64,000 bases of DNA, taken from Paenibacillus sp. IHBB 10380. Its GTDB lineage: Bacteria; Bacillota; Bacilli; Paenibacillales; Paenibacillaceae. Each line of letters opens with the position of its first letter. The first letter of the stretch is position 1. Below are positions 26,563 through 36,243 of this stretch, one piece after another. The notes below the pieces were generated by a model. That model worked only from the letters and a program-made list of their open reading frames with translations. It was not told where the DNA came from and searched no databases. Location of the stretch: NCBI RefSeq assembly GCF_000949425.1, contig NZ_CP010976.1:5642001-5706000 (forward strand), written 5' to 3'. The translations under genes and the position numbers were made by a program.

Positions 26563-28387
26563 GCCATTTCAACATCCTGCACCAAAGCTAGATCTGGGCA
26601 AGAATAACAAAGGTAACTCTGGGCGTAAGCCGAAGGCCAAAGCCAAAAATTGGTCAGGCACGCTGCAACGGATCTGGAACTATCTTGCTCGCCGTAAAGC
26701 GAAGCTTAGCCTTGTTCTATTCATGGTTGTGCTTAGCTCTGGGCTTTCGCTTCTAGGCCCTTATCTGATAGGTGTTGCAGTCGATGACTATCTGCAGGGA
26801 GCTGGAGGTCAGACATGGGTTTATTTCCTTATTGGGTTGAGTGTCGTATATGCGCTGTATTCACTTACATCTTGGTTGCAGAATATTTGGATGATCGAGA
26901 TTGCACAGGAGACGATCTACCGAATGAGGTTCGATTTATTCGCACATCTGCACAGGCTACCTATTCCGTTCTTTGGTAAGCGGCAACAAGGAGAGATTAT
27001 GAGCCGATTGACGAATGATATTGAGAATGTTAGTTCAACGCTAAATAGCTCAGTCATTCAAATATTCTCTAGTGTATTGACCCTTATAGGTACGGTCACT
27101 GTTATGCTATGGCTTAGTCCATTATTAACGTTGCTTACATTCACCATCGTGCCTCTAATGGCGTTAGGAATGCGCTGGATTACAAAGCGTACAGGTCCGC
27201 TCTATAAAGAGCGACAAAGAAATTTAGGAGAGCTGAACGGATACATTGAAGAGACATTGTCAGGTCAACGGATCATCAAAGCATTCTCACAGGAACCACG
27301 GGTTATTCGTGGATTGGCTGAGCGTAATGAACAGATTAAACAATCAGGCTTCTGGGCGCAGACGATCTCTGGATTCATTCCGAAGCTCATGAATGGACTG
27401 AACAATCTGAGCTTTGCCATTGTAGCGGGTGTCGGAGGGATTCTAGCCATTAAAGGCTCGATCACCGTTGGGGTAATTATTGTATTTGTTGAATATTCAA
27501 GACAGTTTACGAGACCCCTTAATGATCTGGCTAATCAGTGGAACACTGTACTATCTGCCATTGCGGGTGCAGAGCGTGTATTCGAGTTGTTGGACGAGGA
27601 TGCGGAGGCTAAGGATGAGGGCGCTGCAATAACGTTAGATACCATGGAAGGTGCCGTGTGTTTCTCGAATGTTTCTTTTTCGTATGATGAGGATGGAGCC
27701 GGAGATACACTAACTGATATTAGTTTTGAAGCCAAGCCGGGTGAGATGATTGCTTTGGTAGGTCCTACAGGTGCAGGCAAGACGACATTGATTCAATTGT
27801 TATCACGATTTTACGATCCAAGTGGTGGTAATATTACCGTTGATGGGCATGACCTCACTACGATCCGTCGAGATAGTCTGCGTTCACAAATGGCATTTGT
27901 TCTGCAAGACTCGTTCTTGTTCCAAGGAACAATCCGTGAGAATATACGTTTTGGTAGGCTAGATGCGACGGACGAAGAAGTGGAGGAGGCATCGAAGCTT
28001 GCGAATGCCCATTCATTCATTATGCGGATGACAGATGGATATGACAAAATGCTTCAGGGGGACGGTAGTGGGATCAGTCAAGGCCAGAAGCAGCTACTTG
28101 CGATTGCACGTGCCCTTCTCGCTAATCCTTCAATGCTTGTACTTGATGAAGCAACGAGTAGCATCGATACGGTAACTGAGATCAAGATACAGGAAGGATT
28201 ACAGCGACTCATGGAAGGCCGAACAAGCTTTGTGATCGCCCATCGATTGAATACGATTCGGCAGGCGGATCGAATATTAGTGCTGAAGGATGGCCGATTG
28301 CTCGAACAAGGGACACATGACGAGCTGTTGGCGCAAGGTAGATTTTATAGTGCTCTGTTCCAAGGACATTTGAGGAAAGAAGCTTAG
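26543..28387 (+). CDS. Heterodimeric ABC exporter, catalytic partner subunit
   Basis: The ATG at 26543 has GGGGAGG 9 bp upstream and is preferred to the in-frame ATG at 26513. The 614-residue protein has a basic N-terminal extension of about 50 residues, six membrane helices, Walker A GPTGAGKTT (about 407), a weak signature ISQGQKQ (about 511), Walker B with the catalytic Glu (LVLDEATSSID) and an intact H-loop (IAHRLNT). Its weak signature faces the degenerate Walker B and H-loop of the first subunit, so one ATP site is impaired and one complete, as in BmrCD and TM287/288. Confidence 0.93.
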   Translation: MFKAFIEPFQHPAPKLDLGKNNKGNSGRKPKAKAKNWSGTLQRIWNYLARRKAKLSLVLFMVVLSSGLSLLGPYLIGVAVDDYLQGAGGQTWVYFLIGLSVVYALYSLTSWLQNIWMIEIAQETIYRMRFDLFAHLHRLPIPFFGKRQQGEIMSRLTNDIENVSSTLNSSVIQIFSSVLTLIGTVTVMLWLSPLLTLLTFTIVPLMALGMRWITKRTGPLYKERQRNLGELNGYIEETLSGQRIIKAFSQEPRVIRGLAERNEQIKQSGFWAQTISGFIPKLMNGLNNLSFAIVAGVGGILAIKGSITVGVIIVFVEYSRQFTRPLNDLANQWNTVLSAIAGAERVFELLDEDAEAKDEGAAITLDTMEGAVCFSNVSFSYDEDGAGDTLTDISFEAKPGEMIALVGPTGAGKTTLIQLLSRFYDPSGGNITVDGHDLTTIRRDSLRSQMAFVLQDSFLFQGTIRENIRFGRLDATDEEVEEASKLANAHSFIMRMTDGYDKMLQGDGSGISQGQKQLLAIARALLANPSMLVLDEATSSIDTVTEIKIQEGLQRLMEGRTSFVIAHRLNTIRQADRILVLKDGRLLEQGTHDELLAQGRFYSALFQGHLRKEA

Positions 28388-28404
28388 TACTCCTACAGAA
28401 ATTC

Positions 28405-28446
28405 AAACGGCTACTCCGGTGTATTACCAGAGTGCCGTTTCTTATT
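28405..28446 (+). terminator. Terminator of the ABC exporter operon
   Basis: AAACGGC and ACTCCGGT pair with ACCAGAGTGCCGTTT around a GTATT loop, followed by CTTATTG. Confidence 0.65.
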
Positions 28447-28509
28447 GTTTGTCTACGAATTCATTACATCAAATAACACTCTGACCACCAGATCATGATC
28501 AAATAGTTT

Positions 28510-29043
28510 TTAAAAATTGGATTCTAGTAAAGAATAGACATTTGTATTATAGGCAACACCATTTTGATACATATAATTCTTTAGAATACCTTCTTTTTGA
28601 AATCCTAGTTTGGTTAGTAAAAGGTTAGACCCTTCATTTTCAATGAATACAACTGCACCTATTCGAGTCAAGTTTAAGTCTCTGAATCCGTAAGAAATGA
28701 TTTGTGCTATAGCTTCTGATGCATATCCTCTTCTCCAATGTGCAGGATGAATTTCATATCCTAACTCTGCCCGTCTATGTTTTGGCATCCAAGCATTAAA
28801 TCCGATAGTGCCGATAATTCCCTCTGTCCCTTTTACTTCAATCCCCCATCTAATGCCACGTTTCTCTTCGTAGTTTTTTGCGAAAAAGGCAATGACCTGT
28901 TTTGCCTGTTCTATGTTTTCCAAGTTGTTTTGTCCATAATATCGCGTCACCTCATCATTGGAAAAACAAGCAAAGATACCTTCAGCATCTTGATTTGTGA
29001 TTTCCCGCAACAGTAGCCTTTCTGTTTCTAATATAGGAAACAT
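28510..29043 (-). CDS. GNAT acetyltransferase, RimJ/RimL type
   Basis: The 177-residue protein starts ILETERLLLREITNQDAEGIF, the usual opening of RimJ/RimL-type N-acetyltransferases, and carries the acetyl-CoA loop region HPAHWRRGYASEAI (Q/R-x-x-G-x-A type). The C-terminal half has N-E-G-S-N-L-L-L-x-K-L-G-F. These enzymes acetylate N-terminal amines of ribosomal proteins or small molecules; the substrate is not known. It follows the MmyB-type regulator gene by 38 bp on the same strand and may be cotranscribed. Confidence 0.88.
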   Translation of the reverse strand: MFPILETERLLLREITNQDAEGIFACFSNDEVTRYYGQNNLENIEQAKQVIAFFAKNYEEKRGIRWGIEVKGTEGIIGTIGFNAWMPKHRRAELGYEIHPAHWRRGYASEAIAQIISYGFRDLNLTRIGAVVFIENEGSNLLLTKLGFQKEGILKNYMYQNGVAYNTNVYSLLESNF

Positions 29044-29081
29044 TTTATCAACTCCATTTTACATAATGGCTCAGACCAGCC

Positions 29082-29924
29082 TTAGCTAGATTCAAGTAAT
29101 TGCTTTAATTTAGATTCGGTTGTGGAATCAGGGGCAGGGGTATAAATGCTACAGCGTAAATCTTCACTTCCATGAACCTGCAATGAGGTTAAATGGAACA
29201 GCATTTTCCCTGCCTTGGCATGTCGGAATTCAAGCAGAACATCGGGAGCCGAGCTTACGTCGCTTTGTTCCCATAATTCATCGAACCCAGGATGAATTCC
29301 ACGCATTTCATCAAGAAATTGATTGTACCAGGGGTCCTCGACATATTGTCCATAATAAGCACGAAATATAGCTAGATACCCCTTAACAAACTGCTCCCAG
29401 TTGATGGCTAATCTCTGGAATTCCTTCCGTATAAATAGTAAGCGAATCATATTTCGTTGCTCATATGGGATTTGCTCAAAGTCCAAAAAGACATGGGATG
29501 CCGCTTGGTTCCATCCCACAATATGACAACGACGATCAGAAATAAGGGTTGGACAGTGTTTAAGTTCTAAAAGGATCCTATGGAGAGACGGGCTGATCTG
29601 AGGCTCGGCTTGTTCATGGATCAGCGTAGTACCGGGTCCTGTCTCTAGCGCTAATGCATAGAGATATTTGCGTTCATCTACACTTAGCTGTAATGCAGTA
29701 GAGATACAATCCAGAACAGAGGGAGATACTTTAATGTCACGGCCTTGCTCTAGCCAAGTGTACCAAGTGGAACTAACACCTGCTAATTGAGCAACCTCCT
29801 CTCTCCTGAGGCCCGGAGTTCTTCTGCGGGTACCTATAGGTAGACCGACAGACTGAGGCTGGATCTTAGCTCGGTGTGCTTTCAAAAATGAAGATAATGC
29901 TTGAAGTCTTGTCTGATGATTCAT
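29082..29924 (-). CDS. XRE-type regulator with MmyB-like ligand-binding domain
   Basis: The 280-residue protein has an N-terminal helix-turn-helix (about 30-75; the family opening L-x-x-F-L-K-x-x-R-A and R-T-P-G-L-R-R-E-E-V-A-x-L-A-G-V-S) and a MmyB-like C-terminal domain (about 100-275) that in related proteins binds fatty acid-like ligands. It is divergent from a fabF-type gene, with palindromes in between. A lipid-responsive repressor or activator of fatty acid synthesis is therefore a reasonable guess. A GNAT gene follows on the same strand. Confidence 0.88.
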   Translation of the reverse strand: MNHQTRLQALSSFLKAHRAKIQPQSVGLPIGTRRRTPGLRREEVAQLAGVSSTWYTWLEQGRDIKVSPSVLDCISTALQLSVDERKYLYALALETGPGTTLIHEQAEPQISPSLHRILLELKHCPTLISDRRCHIVGWNQAASHVFLDFEQIPYEQRNMIRLLFIRKEFQRLAINWEQFVKGYLAIFRAYYGQYVEDPWYNQFLDEMRGIHPGFDELWEQSDVSSAPDVLLEFRHAKAGKMLFHLTSLQVHGSEDLRCSIYTPAPDSTTESKLKQLLESS

Positions 29925-29959
29925 ATGATCCCTGCCTTTGATTAGATACGTTATTATTG

Positions 29960-29980
29960 TAGTACTAATTATACTAGTAT
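29960..29980. promoter_or_regulatory. Paired palindromes between regulator and fabF
   Basis: TAGTACTA (29960-29967) and ATACTAGTAT (29971-29980) are both perfect palindromes, three bases apart, in the 130-bp divergent promoter region. They are good operator candidates for the MmyB-type regulator. Confidence 0.45.
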
Positions 29981-30054
29981 AAACAACAACTTGTAATAGG
30001 ATAAATTACATGGCAAGATACGTTCATAAAGCAATCGTGAATGGAGGAAATAAG

Positions 30055-31296
30055 ATGGAGCGGGTAGTGATTACAGGTATGGGTGTTATTTCGCCCCTTG
30101 GTAATAATGTAGAGACCTTATGGAATCGTTTGGTTCAAGGAGAGTCAGGGATTTCTCATATTGATACATTTGATACATCTAACCACAAGACGAAAATCGC
30201 GGGTATAATACGGGATTTCAATGCTGAGGAACGATTCGGTCGTAAAGAAGCAAGGCGTATGGATCGTTTCAGTCAGTTTGCTGTGGCTGCTGCGGAGCAA
30301 GCTGTACAAGATTCAGGACTGACCCTTGAGGATATGGATAAAGAACGTCTAGGTGTCTATGTCGGTTCTGGTATTGGAGGTATTCAGGTTCTACTCGAAC
30401 AAGCCACACTATTACGAGAGCGAGGTCCAGCTCGAGTTAGTCCTACGTTAGTCCCGATGATGATATCTAATATGGCAGCGGCATTGATTAGCATTAAGTT
30501 CGGGGCGCTAGGTCCAACAATGTCTCCAGTCACAGCCTGCTCTATAGGGAATACAGCGATAGGGGAAGCAGCACGTCTTATCCGCTATGGGGGGGCCGAT
30601 GTAATGATTGCTGGAGGAACGGAAGCCGCGATTACAGAAGTATCTTTGGCTAGTTTTGGGAATGCCACGGCTTTATCCACTCGAAATGACGAACCAACGA
30701 GAGCAAGTAGACCCTTTGATGCGGGACGTGATGGCTTCGTTATGGGCGAAGGAGCAGGGATTCTCGTGCTTGAGTCGCTGTCACATGCTCTACGTAGAAA
30801 TGCGAGAATACATGCTGAAGTTATTGGGTATGGGGCTACTTCAGATGCCTATCATATGGTAGCTACTCATCCAGAAGGAGAAGGTGCTTACCGAGCTATG
30901 AGATTGGCACTACTAGAAGCGAATATTCAACCTGAAGAAGTGGATGTCATTAGTGCACATGCGACAAGTACAGAAATCGGTGATCAGTCGGAAACACAGG
31001 CAATCAAAAAGATGTTTAAGGAGGCCTCATACCGAATCCCGATTACAGCTAATAAATCGATGATTGGTCATATGTTAGGAGCATCGGGTGGGGTGGAAGC
31101 TATCGCTCTGGTAAAAAGCTTGGGGACAGGAGTCATTCCTCCTACCATTAATTTAGAGCATCCAGATCCGAAGTGTGATTTGGACTACGTGGCGAATACA
31201 GCTCGACAAGCCAAATTAAATATTGGGATGTCTAATTCCTTCGGTTTCGGTGGTCATAATGCCGTAATTGTGCTAAAAAATTATACAAATGAATGA
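30055..31296 (+). CDS. fabF: Beta-ketoacyl-ACP synthase II (FabF-like)
   Basis: The ATG at 30055 has GGAGGAAATA just upstream and gives MERVVITGMGVISPLG, the normal FabF start. The 413-residue enzyme condenses malonyl-ACP with acyl-ACP in fatty acid elongation. The catalytic Cys lies in VTACSIGNTAIG (about 162), His in SAHATST (about 303), and Lys/His in NKSMIGHMLGASGG (about 335-340); the gating motif NSFGFGGHNA is present. SAHATST replaces the common NAHGTST, and GNTAIG replaces GTHAIG, so it may be a paralogue with altered chain specificity. It is not in a fab cluster and is divergent from a MmyB-type regulator, which suggests conditional expression. Confidence 0.9.
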   Translation: MERVVITGMGVISPLGNNVETLWNRLVQGESGISHIDTFDTSNHKTKIAGIIRDFNAEERFGRKEARRMDRFSQFAVAAAEQAVQDSGLTLEDMDKERLGVYVGSGIGGIQVLLEQATLLRERGPARVSPTLVPMMISNMAAALISIKFGALGPTMSPVTACSIGNTAIGEAARLIRYGGADVMIAGGTEAAITEVSLASFGNATALSTRNDEPTRASRPFDAGRDGFVMGEGAGILVLESLSHALRRNARIHAEVIGYGATSDAYHMVATHPEGEGAYRAMRLALLEANIQPEEVDVISAHATSTEIGDQSETQAIKKMFKEASYRIPITANKSMIGHMLGASGGVEAIALVKSLGTGVIPPTINLEHPDPKCDLDYVANTARQAKLNIGMSNSFGFGGHNAVIVLKNYTNE

Positions 31297-31346
31297 CGGG
31301 TTTATTTTTAGAAAACTTGCAAGTCTTGATTCTTATATTACGTTCA

Positions 31347-31372
31347 GGAGATTCATCATATGATGAATCTCC
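31347..31372. repeat. 26-bp perfect palindrome
   Basis: GGAGATTCATCAT pairs perfectly with its complement. There is no T-run. It sits between the fabF stop and the terminator at 31384. Confidence 0.6.
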
Positions 31373-31383
31373 GTGTATAAAAT

Positions 31384-31411
31384 AACCCCAAGCTTATATA
31401 AGCTTGGGGTT
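31384..31411. terminator. 28-bp perfect palindrome, bidirectional terminator
   Basis: AACCCCAAGCTTAT and its exact complement, flanked by A-rich DNA on the right and T/A-rich on the left, lie between the convergent fabF and chemoreceptor genes. Confidence 0.75.
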
Positions 31412-31433
31412 AAAAATGATTATAGTACAATGA

Positions 31434-33140
31434 TTACTCAGATCTATCTGTCTTAAAAGTATTCACAACCTTATATAGGTCCTGTGAAATATCGAGTAGA
31501 CCCTTAGCTGAAGCAGCAATCTCTTCTGTAGAAGCCAACTGCTCTTCAGCAGCAGTGGCAACCGTCTGGGCAGTAGCGGATGTCTGTTGAGCCACAGCGC
31601 CTACATTACTAACCGTTGCAGCAACTTCTTCAGAACTTGCTGCCATTTGTTCAGCCGCGGCGGCTGTCTCCTGAACTTTTAGAGCGACCATCTCGGAAGA
31701 CTTAACAATCTGATCGAATGCTTTCTCCGTTTCACTTACCTCAAGTAAACCTTCATTCACTTCTAGTAGTCCCTCACTCATGACTTGTACCGCCTTAGCA
31801 GAATCCTGTTGGATACTATTAATCAATCCGGTAATATCCTGAATGGACTGATCTGTCTGGGAGGCAAGCTTACGTACTTCATTGGCTACTACAGCGAAAC
31901 CCTTACCACTCTCACCTGCACGAGCCGCTTCTATGGCAGCATTCAGCGCCAACAGGTTAGTTTGTGCTGAGATGTTGCCTATTAATGTTGAAATCTGACC
32001 AATATTATGTGAGTGGACTTCTAAATCCTTCAGAACGCCATTTGCATTATCAACCGCTGTACTGACGGCCTGCATTTTATGTAAGACACGCTGCATAGAT
32101 TCTGTACCCTTTTTTGCATTGTCCGTTGCAGAGATTGATAGCTCCGAGACGTCGGACGCCGTTTCTGCGATTCGTTGAATACCTACTGACATTTCATCCA
32201 TGGCTCTGCTACACTCAACGGAGCTTTGAGCTTGTATCTCTGCCCCTGTAGCAACTTCTTGTACAGATATCGTAACGTGATTCGAGGCATCAGCATTATT
32301 CTTAGAGTTTGCGAGTAATTGCTCAGAAGATGAAGCCACTTTATTAGAAGCATCGTGCATTTGATTAACGGATTCACGTAAATGTAATACCATTCGATTA
32401 ACGGCATGAATCATTGTCCCGAACTCATCCTTGTTTCTAACGACTATAGTTTCTACCGTAAGATCACCATCTGCAATACGATTAAGTGCTATAGATGCTT
32501 TTTGGACGGGGATGGAAACGCTCCGCACGATTAATATGGCTATAACGACAATAAGAACGATTATGATACTAATACCCAACAGTATCTGCTGCGTATTAGA
32601 ATTAGATAAGGCGGTGTTCTCTTGTTGAGCATTCGCGGCTCCATCCTGATTGAATAACACCATAGGAATAACAAGCTGCTTCACATTACTAAGTGCGTTA
32701 TCAATGTTGCTCGTAGCTTCCTTCATCTCTTGGGAGTAGAGCTTTGCCTTTTCAAATACAGTAAAAGCATTCTTGTAAGCGGTCCATTCTTGTTCTAATT
32801 GAGTATAGTTAGCGATATCTACTTCACCAGTCAATGATCTTTTATAATCTAACAATTTCTGATCAACATCAGTCATCGTATTGGTTAGATCCGTAAATAA
32901 TGCAGTTCGCTCCTTAACAACTTGGGTCGATACAATTTGGTACTTAACGAAGTCAATATGTTCTACGCTATAGTGAATGTTCTCTATGATTTCGATCCCT
33001 TTCATCCAGTCTAGCACAATTTCATTAGTGTTTTTTTGGAGTTGTTGCATTCTAACGATATTCATCCATCCGAATAGGCCCACTAGAATCACTACACTAA
33101 CAAATACGGCTATAAATTTAATTTTTACTGTTAAACGCAT
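31434..33140 (-). CDS. Methyl-accepting chemotaxis protein
   Basis: The start is set at the ATG 33140, preceded by GAGAGGGG; an in-frame GTG at 33161 overlaps the ribosome site. The 568-residue receptor has a membrane helix at about 7-27, an extracellular four-helix bundle of about 150 residues, a second helix near 185-207, a HAMP domain and a long cytoplasmic signalling domain. The hairpin tip is visible as [37 protein letters not shown] split across the turn, with methylation-type Gln/Glu pairs around it. It should feed CheA/CheW; no chemotaxis genes are adjacent. The ligand is unknown. Confidence 0.95.
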   Translation of the reverse strand: MRLTVKIKFIAVFVSVVILVGLFGWMNIVRMQQLQKNTNEIVLDWMKGIEIIENIHYSVEHIDFVKYQIVSTQVVKERTALFTDLTNTMTDVDQKLLDYKRSLTGEVDIANYTQLEQEWTAYKNAFTVFEKAKLYSQEMKEATSNIDNALSNVKQLVIPMVLFNQDGAANAQQENTALSNSNTQQILLGISIIIVLIVVIAILIVRSVSIPVQKASIALNRIADGDLTVETIVVRNKDEFGTMIHAVNRMVLHLRESVNQMHDASNKVASSSEQLLANSKNNADASNHVTISVQEVATGAEIQAQSSVECSRAMDEMSVGIQRIAETASDVSELSISATDNAKKGTESMQRVLHKMQAVSTAVDNANGVLKDLEVHSHNIGQISTLIGNISAQTNLLALNAAIEAARAGESGKGFAVVANEVRKLASQTDQSIQDITGLINSIQQDSAKAVQVMSEGLLEVNEGLLEVSETEKAFDQIVKSSEMVALKVQETAAAAEQMAASSEEVAATVSNVGAVAQQTSATAQTVATAAEEQLASTEEIAASAKGLLDISQDLYKVVNTFKTDRSE

Positions 33141-33278
33141 GCCAAAGTACCCCTCTCTCACAGTCCTATTCTACTATCTCTAAATTTTATATCGTCATTT
33201 TATAGGGAAATAATAATAAACCCTTTTAATAATTTTAAAATGAAAATTCTTCACATTAAGGATATGAGCATTGACAAT

Positions 33279-33305
33279 AAAAAAAGGCAGCAGAGGCTAC
33301 CTTTC
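33279..33305 (-). terminator. Terminator after the HXXEE gene
   Basis: On the minus strand AAAGGTAG pairs with CTGCCTTT (one mismatch) and is followed by a T7 run. It lies 60 bp beyond the HXXEE stop. Confidence 0.65.
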
Positions 33306-33363
33306 AAGTGATAATTATTTGGAAATAATTTATAAATAACTATTGAATGATAAACATTTATAA

Positions 33364-33981
33364 TTAGTAATCTCCTAACTGCTTCTTGCTAAAGCTATAG
33401 GGTGATTGTGGATTCTTCATCCACATATTTCCTTGAATGATAAGTAAATAGACGGCGATGACAAAATAAACTGTCCCCATGATCCAGCCTGATAAGGATA
33501 CGAGATTGTGACTAGTAATGTAGTGGATATACCAGATACCAATTGGCAGGTGGAGAAATAGCGCCGCGAATAGTCCGGGATTGTAAATGGATCTCGCCTT
33601 TAGGTTGGCAAAGACGCCATGCCAGATGATCTGGAAGAAACCCATTAATATCGGAGCAAGCCCCAGCCAAATGACATCGGGGAAGAGGACGGGTAGTAAA
33701 TAAAACAGATAGGCAATGAGTAGGTTTATAACCATAGCCGAATGCGAATTCAACGGATAATGATCTGGATGTGGGCTCTTGAATATAATGACGTTAAATA
33801 AGCCTCCGAAGGTTCCGGGCCAACGGTATTCCTCGAATTGATGAATGAGGATGGACACAAAGCTGAGCCATAAAACAACTCTTATTTCTGCTATATAATC
33901 CCAGTTTGACAATATATATACGGATACGACTGCGGCCAAGAGAAGTCCTAGATCTTGCCAATGTCTTCTTAATATATGCAT
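33364..33981 (-). CDS. HXXEE domain membrane protein
   Basis: The 205-residue membrane protein has about six hydrophobic helices. The family-naming motif is HQFEEY (about 47-52), with further conserved His residues in HSAM, WHGVFAN and LHLPIG that could bind a metal. Function is unknown. It follows the TetR gene by 21 bp on the same strand, so it is probably the target of that repressor and part of its autoregulated unit. No signal peptide beyond the first helix. Confidence 0.8.
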   Translation of the reverse strand: MHILRRHWQDLGLLLAAVVSVYILSNWDYIAEIRVVLWLSFVSILIHQFEEYRWPGTFGGLFNVIIFKSPHPDHYPLNSHSAMVINLLIAYLFYLLPVLFPDVIWLGLAPILMGFFQIIWHGVFANLKARSIYNPGLFAALFLHLPIGIWYIHYITSHNLVSLSGWIMGTVYFVIAVYLLIIQGNMWMKNPQSPYSFSKKQLGDY

Positions 33982-34002
33982 TGTTATCGCTCCTCGATAT
34001 AT

Positions 34003-34590
34003 TTATTCATGAAAATAACGTTCGAACAATAGCTCAATCTGCTGCGCTGTTGTTGAAACGTTCACCCCTGTACCCGAGACGATTAAAGGCTTCATCAGTT
34101 CGGGAAGAAATATGGCTCCGAATATTTGCATGATCATCATCATCAGCCGATCTGGGTTTGATTCATTGGTCATTTCCGATAACGTGCGGCTTACTTTGTC
34201 GAAGCCTGACATTCGGAGAAACTGACCATATTCGTACTGAGAGGCGAAAGTCGCATTTCCTAGGGCGATAATCTTGGATACCAGCTCTGGGTATTGGCTA
34301 ATAACTTTGACATAATCGGTTAAAAATTGCTTCAGCCGTTCTTTGGGTGACAAGGACATGTTATCCAATATCGTAAAGCTTTCTTGAAAACTGCTCAATA
34401 AGGATTGAATGGCTTCGCTAATCAGCTTATCTTTGGATCCAAAATAGTAATTGACCAACGAAATATTAGTATCGGACTGCGTGGCGATTTTCCTGATGGT
34501 AATAGCCTCGAACCCTTCCTTCTTGATTAACTCTAAGGCCGTATTCAAAATTTTAACTCTCGTCACATTTTGTTTGTCAGATGCTGTCAT
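34003..34590 (-). CDS. TetR-family transcriptional regulator
   Basis: The 195-residue protein has the TetR DNA-binding domain at its N-terminus: ILNTALELIKKEGFEAITIRK then I-A-T-Q-S-D-T-N-I-S-L-V-N-Y-Y-F-G-S-K-D-K-L (about 13-58). The C-terminal ligand domain is not assignable. A perfect inverted repeat lies 36 bp upstream of its start. The unit TetR plus HXXEE membrane protein suggests a repressor that releases an envelope protein on binding a small ligand (inference). Confidence 0.92.
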   Translation of the reverse strand: MTASDKQNVTRVKILNTALELIKKEGFEAITIRKIATQSDTNISLVNYYFGSKDKLISEAIQSLLSSFQESFTILDNMSLSPKERLKQFLTDYVKVISQYPELVSKIIALGNATFASQYEYGQFLRMSGFDKVSRTLSEMTNESNPDRLMMMIMQIFGAIFLPELMKPLIVSGTGVNVSTTAQQIELLFERYFHE

Positions 34591-34625
34591 GCTTACCCTC
34601 CTCGTATTTGATAATGCTGATATGA

Positions 34626-34658
34626 AATTAAAACAATGTTTAAAACATTGTTTTAATT
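34626..34658. promoter_or_regulatory. Perfect 16-bp inverted repeat, TetR operator
   Basis: AATTAAAACAATGTTT is followed by one central base and its exact complement. It lies just upstream of the TetR gene and is the obvious autoregulatory operator. Its AT-rich half-site ACAATGTTT is typical in size for TetR proteins. Confidence 0.75.
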
Positions 34659-34838
34659 ATTCTAACATTATTTTGTTTGTAGTTCAATCCAGAAACGAAT
34701 CGCACCAAAGGGCGGAATTTTGCGCGATTACAATCCTATTGCAATGGCGGCCAGATCTACGCGTTCTAGACCTTATGGCAACTTGTACCTAACTTGTTCT
34801 TCTTCCTGAACTGAGGGGAGAGTGTTCCTAAGGAGGAT

Positions 34839-36065
34839 TTAGTGCGTTAATACAAATTCATCCAGCTTCTTTCCATCCACATCGTAGGCCTGATAAGTAA
34901 GTGTATTACCGTTAATATGAACACCTGCATACATCTGTTTATTATATTGAAAGTGTACTTTATGATAGAATTGATCCTCTTTCTTCTCATTGAACTTTTG
35001 TCCCGAAGTAAGGGGAACCACATAGACTGTTCCTTCTCCATCTTCCACGATTTTGTTACCCTTCAAAGGGAATGATCTTGAATATTCATGGTTGTGACCT
35101 TGCAATACGAGATCAACGCCGAATTCGTCAAATATGGGAACCCACCGTTTAACGACTTTGTCATCTTGATTACCACCGTAAGCAGGACGATGAATCGCTA
35201 CAATGATCCAAGATTTATCAGTTGCTACAAGATCGTCTCGAAGCCACTGGGCTTGATCTTTGACGCTTGATTCTGTATTCATGAACACGAAATGTGCAGT
35301 TCCATAATCGAACGAATAACTTGTGCCAGGGATCGTGTCTTCAGATCCATTATTAGGAACGTTGAAGTGCGAAACAAAACGATCAGCAACCTTATCTACT
35401 TCGTCATGATTACCCGTAACAGGCATCAAAGGATAGTTAGTTATCCATTTTTTTGCTTTTCCAAAGAAGTTCTCCCAAGCGGATTCATCCTCAGGGTATT
35501 CGATTAGGTCTCCTCCATGGATAATGAATTGTGCGGTCGGAAATGTCTTGAAAGCTTGATCCAATGTATTCCCCCACAGGTCGAAATCCTGCTCAGTAAT
35601 TCCTTGTGAATCCGTCACATTAATGAAAGTGAAGTCGGTTACATCCTCAGCTTCAGTCGTGAATAATGCGGGATCACTCCATCCTTCAGCATCTCCATTA
35701 CCTACTCTATAAGCATATGTTCTACCTGGTTTAAGGCCCGTTATATTGACTTTATGAACACCCTCTAAGGTTCTATTTCCAATGTCTATCGTCGTTGTTG
35801 TTCCTTTAGTGGTCGTAACGTCTTGTTCTTCTAGTGACTCGACGTTGTTCCCCTCGACCCACTGAATGACGGTACCCGCATGGGGACTCTTCGTATACCA
35901 AGTAAATGCACGACTCGTTCGGGCATTATCTTTAAATGTGGTCACTAAAGAAGTAGGAGTAGTGGTTGGATTTGTTGTGGATCGCAACATTTCTATAGTA
36001 GCAAATACGATAATTAGCAGAACTAATAAAGCGCCTAGTATCCAGTAACCCTTTTGTTCGATCAA
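34839..36065 (-). CDS. Purple acid phosphatase-like metallophosphoesterase, membrane anchored
   Basis: The start is TTG with AGGAGGGA 7 bp upstream. The 408-residue protein has one N-terminal membrane helix (about 8-27), a fibronectin/PAP N-terminal domain (about 45-145) and a metallophosphoesterase domain. Metal-site motifs are visible in order: VTDSQG, HGGDLIEY, TGNHDE, AIHRPAYGG and QGHNHEYSR. It should be an outward-facing phosphohydrolase. It is divergent from the VTC-DUF4956-CotH operon, which suggests a shared link to phosphate or polyphosphate. A phosphodiesterase rather than a phosphomonoesterase role cannot be excluded. Confidence 0.85.
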   Translation of the reverse strand: MIEQKGYWILGALLVLLIIVFATIEMLRSTTNPTTTPTSLVTTFKDNARTSRAFTWYTKSPHAGTVIQWVEGNNVESLEEQDVTTTKGTTTTIDIGNRTLEGVHKVNITGLKPGRTYAYRVGNGDAEGWSDPALFTTEAEDVTDFTFINVTDSQGITEQDFDLWGNTLDQAFKTFPTAQFIIHGGDLIEYPEDESAWENFFGKAKKWITNYPLMPVTGNHDEVDKVADRFVSHFNVPNNGSEDTIPGTSYSFDYGTAHFVFMNTESSVKDQAQWLRDDLVATDKSWIIVAIHRPAYGGNQDDKVVKRWVPIFDEFGVDLVLQGHNHEYSRSFPLKGNKIVEDGEGTVYVVPLTSGQKFNEKKEDQFYHKVHFQYNKQMYAGVHINGNTLTYQAYDVDGKKLDEFVLTH

Positions 36066-36243
36066 ATATAATCCCTCCTAAAGAGTAACGTACATATCTT
36101 AATTTTTAAGCTTAACGGTCAGAATTATCGAAGTCAAATAGGGTATTTAGAAGTTGTTTCTGACTGTTTTGATCGTTGCAAGTCCCCCGTAGAAACATTC
36201 AGCGGACGCTCAGTTGCTTTTAAGCTAGCAATAATCTTCGTCA

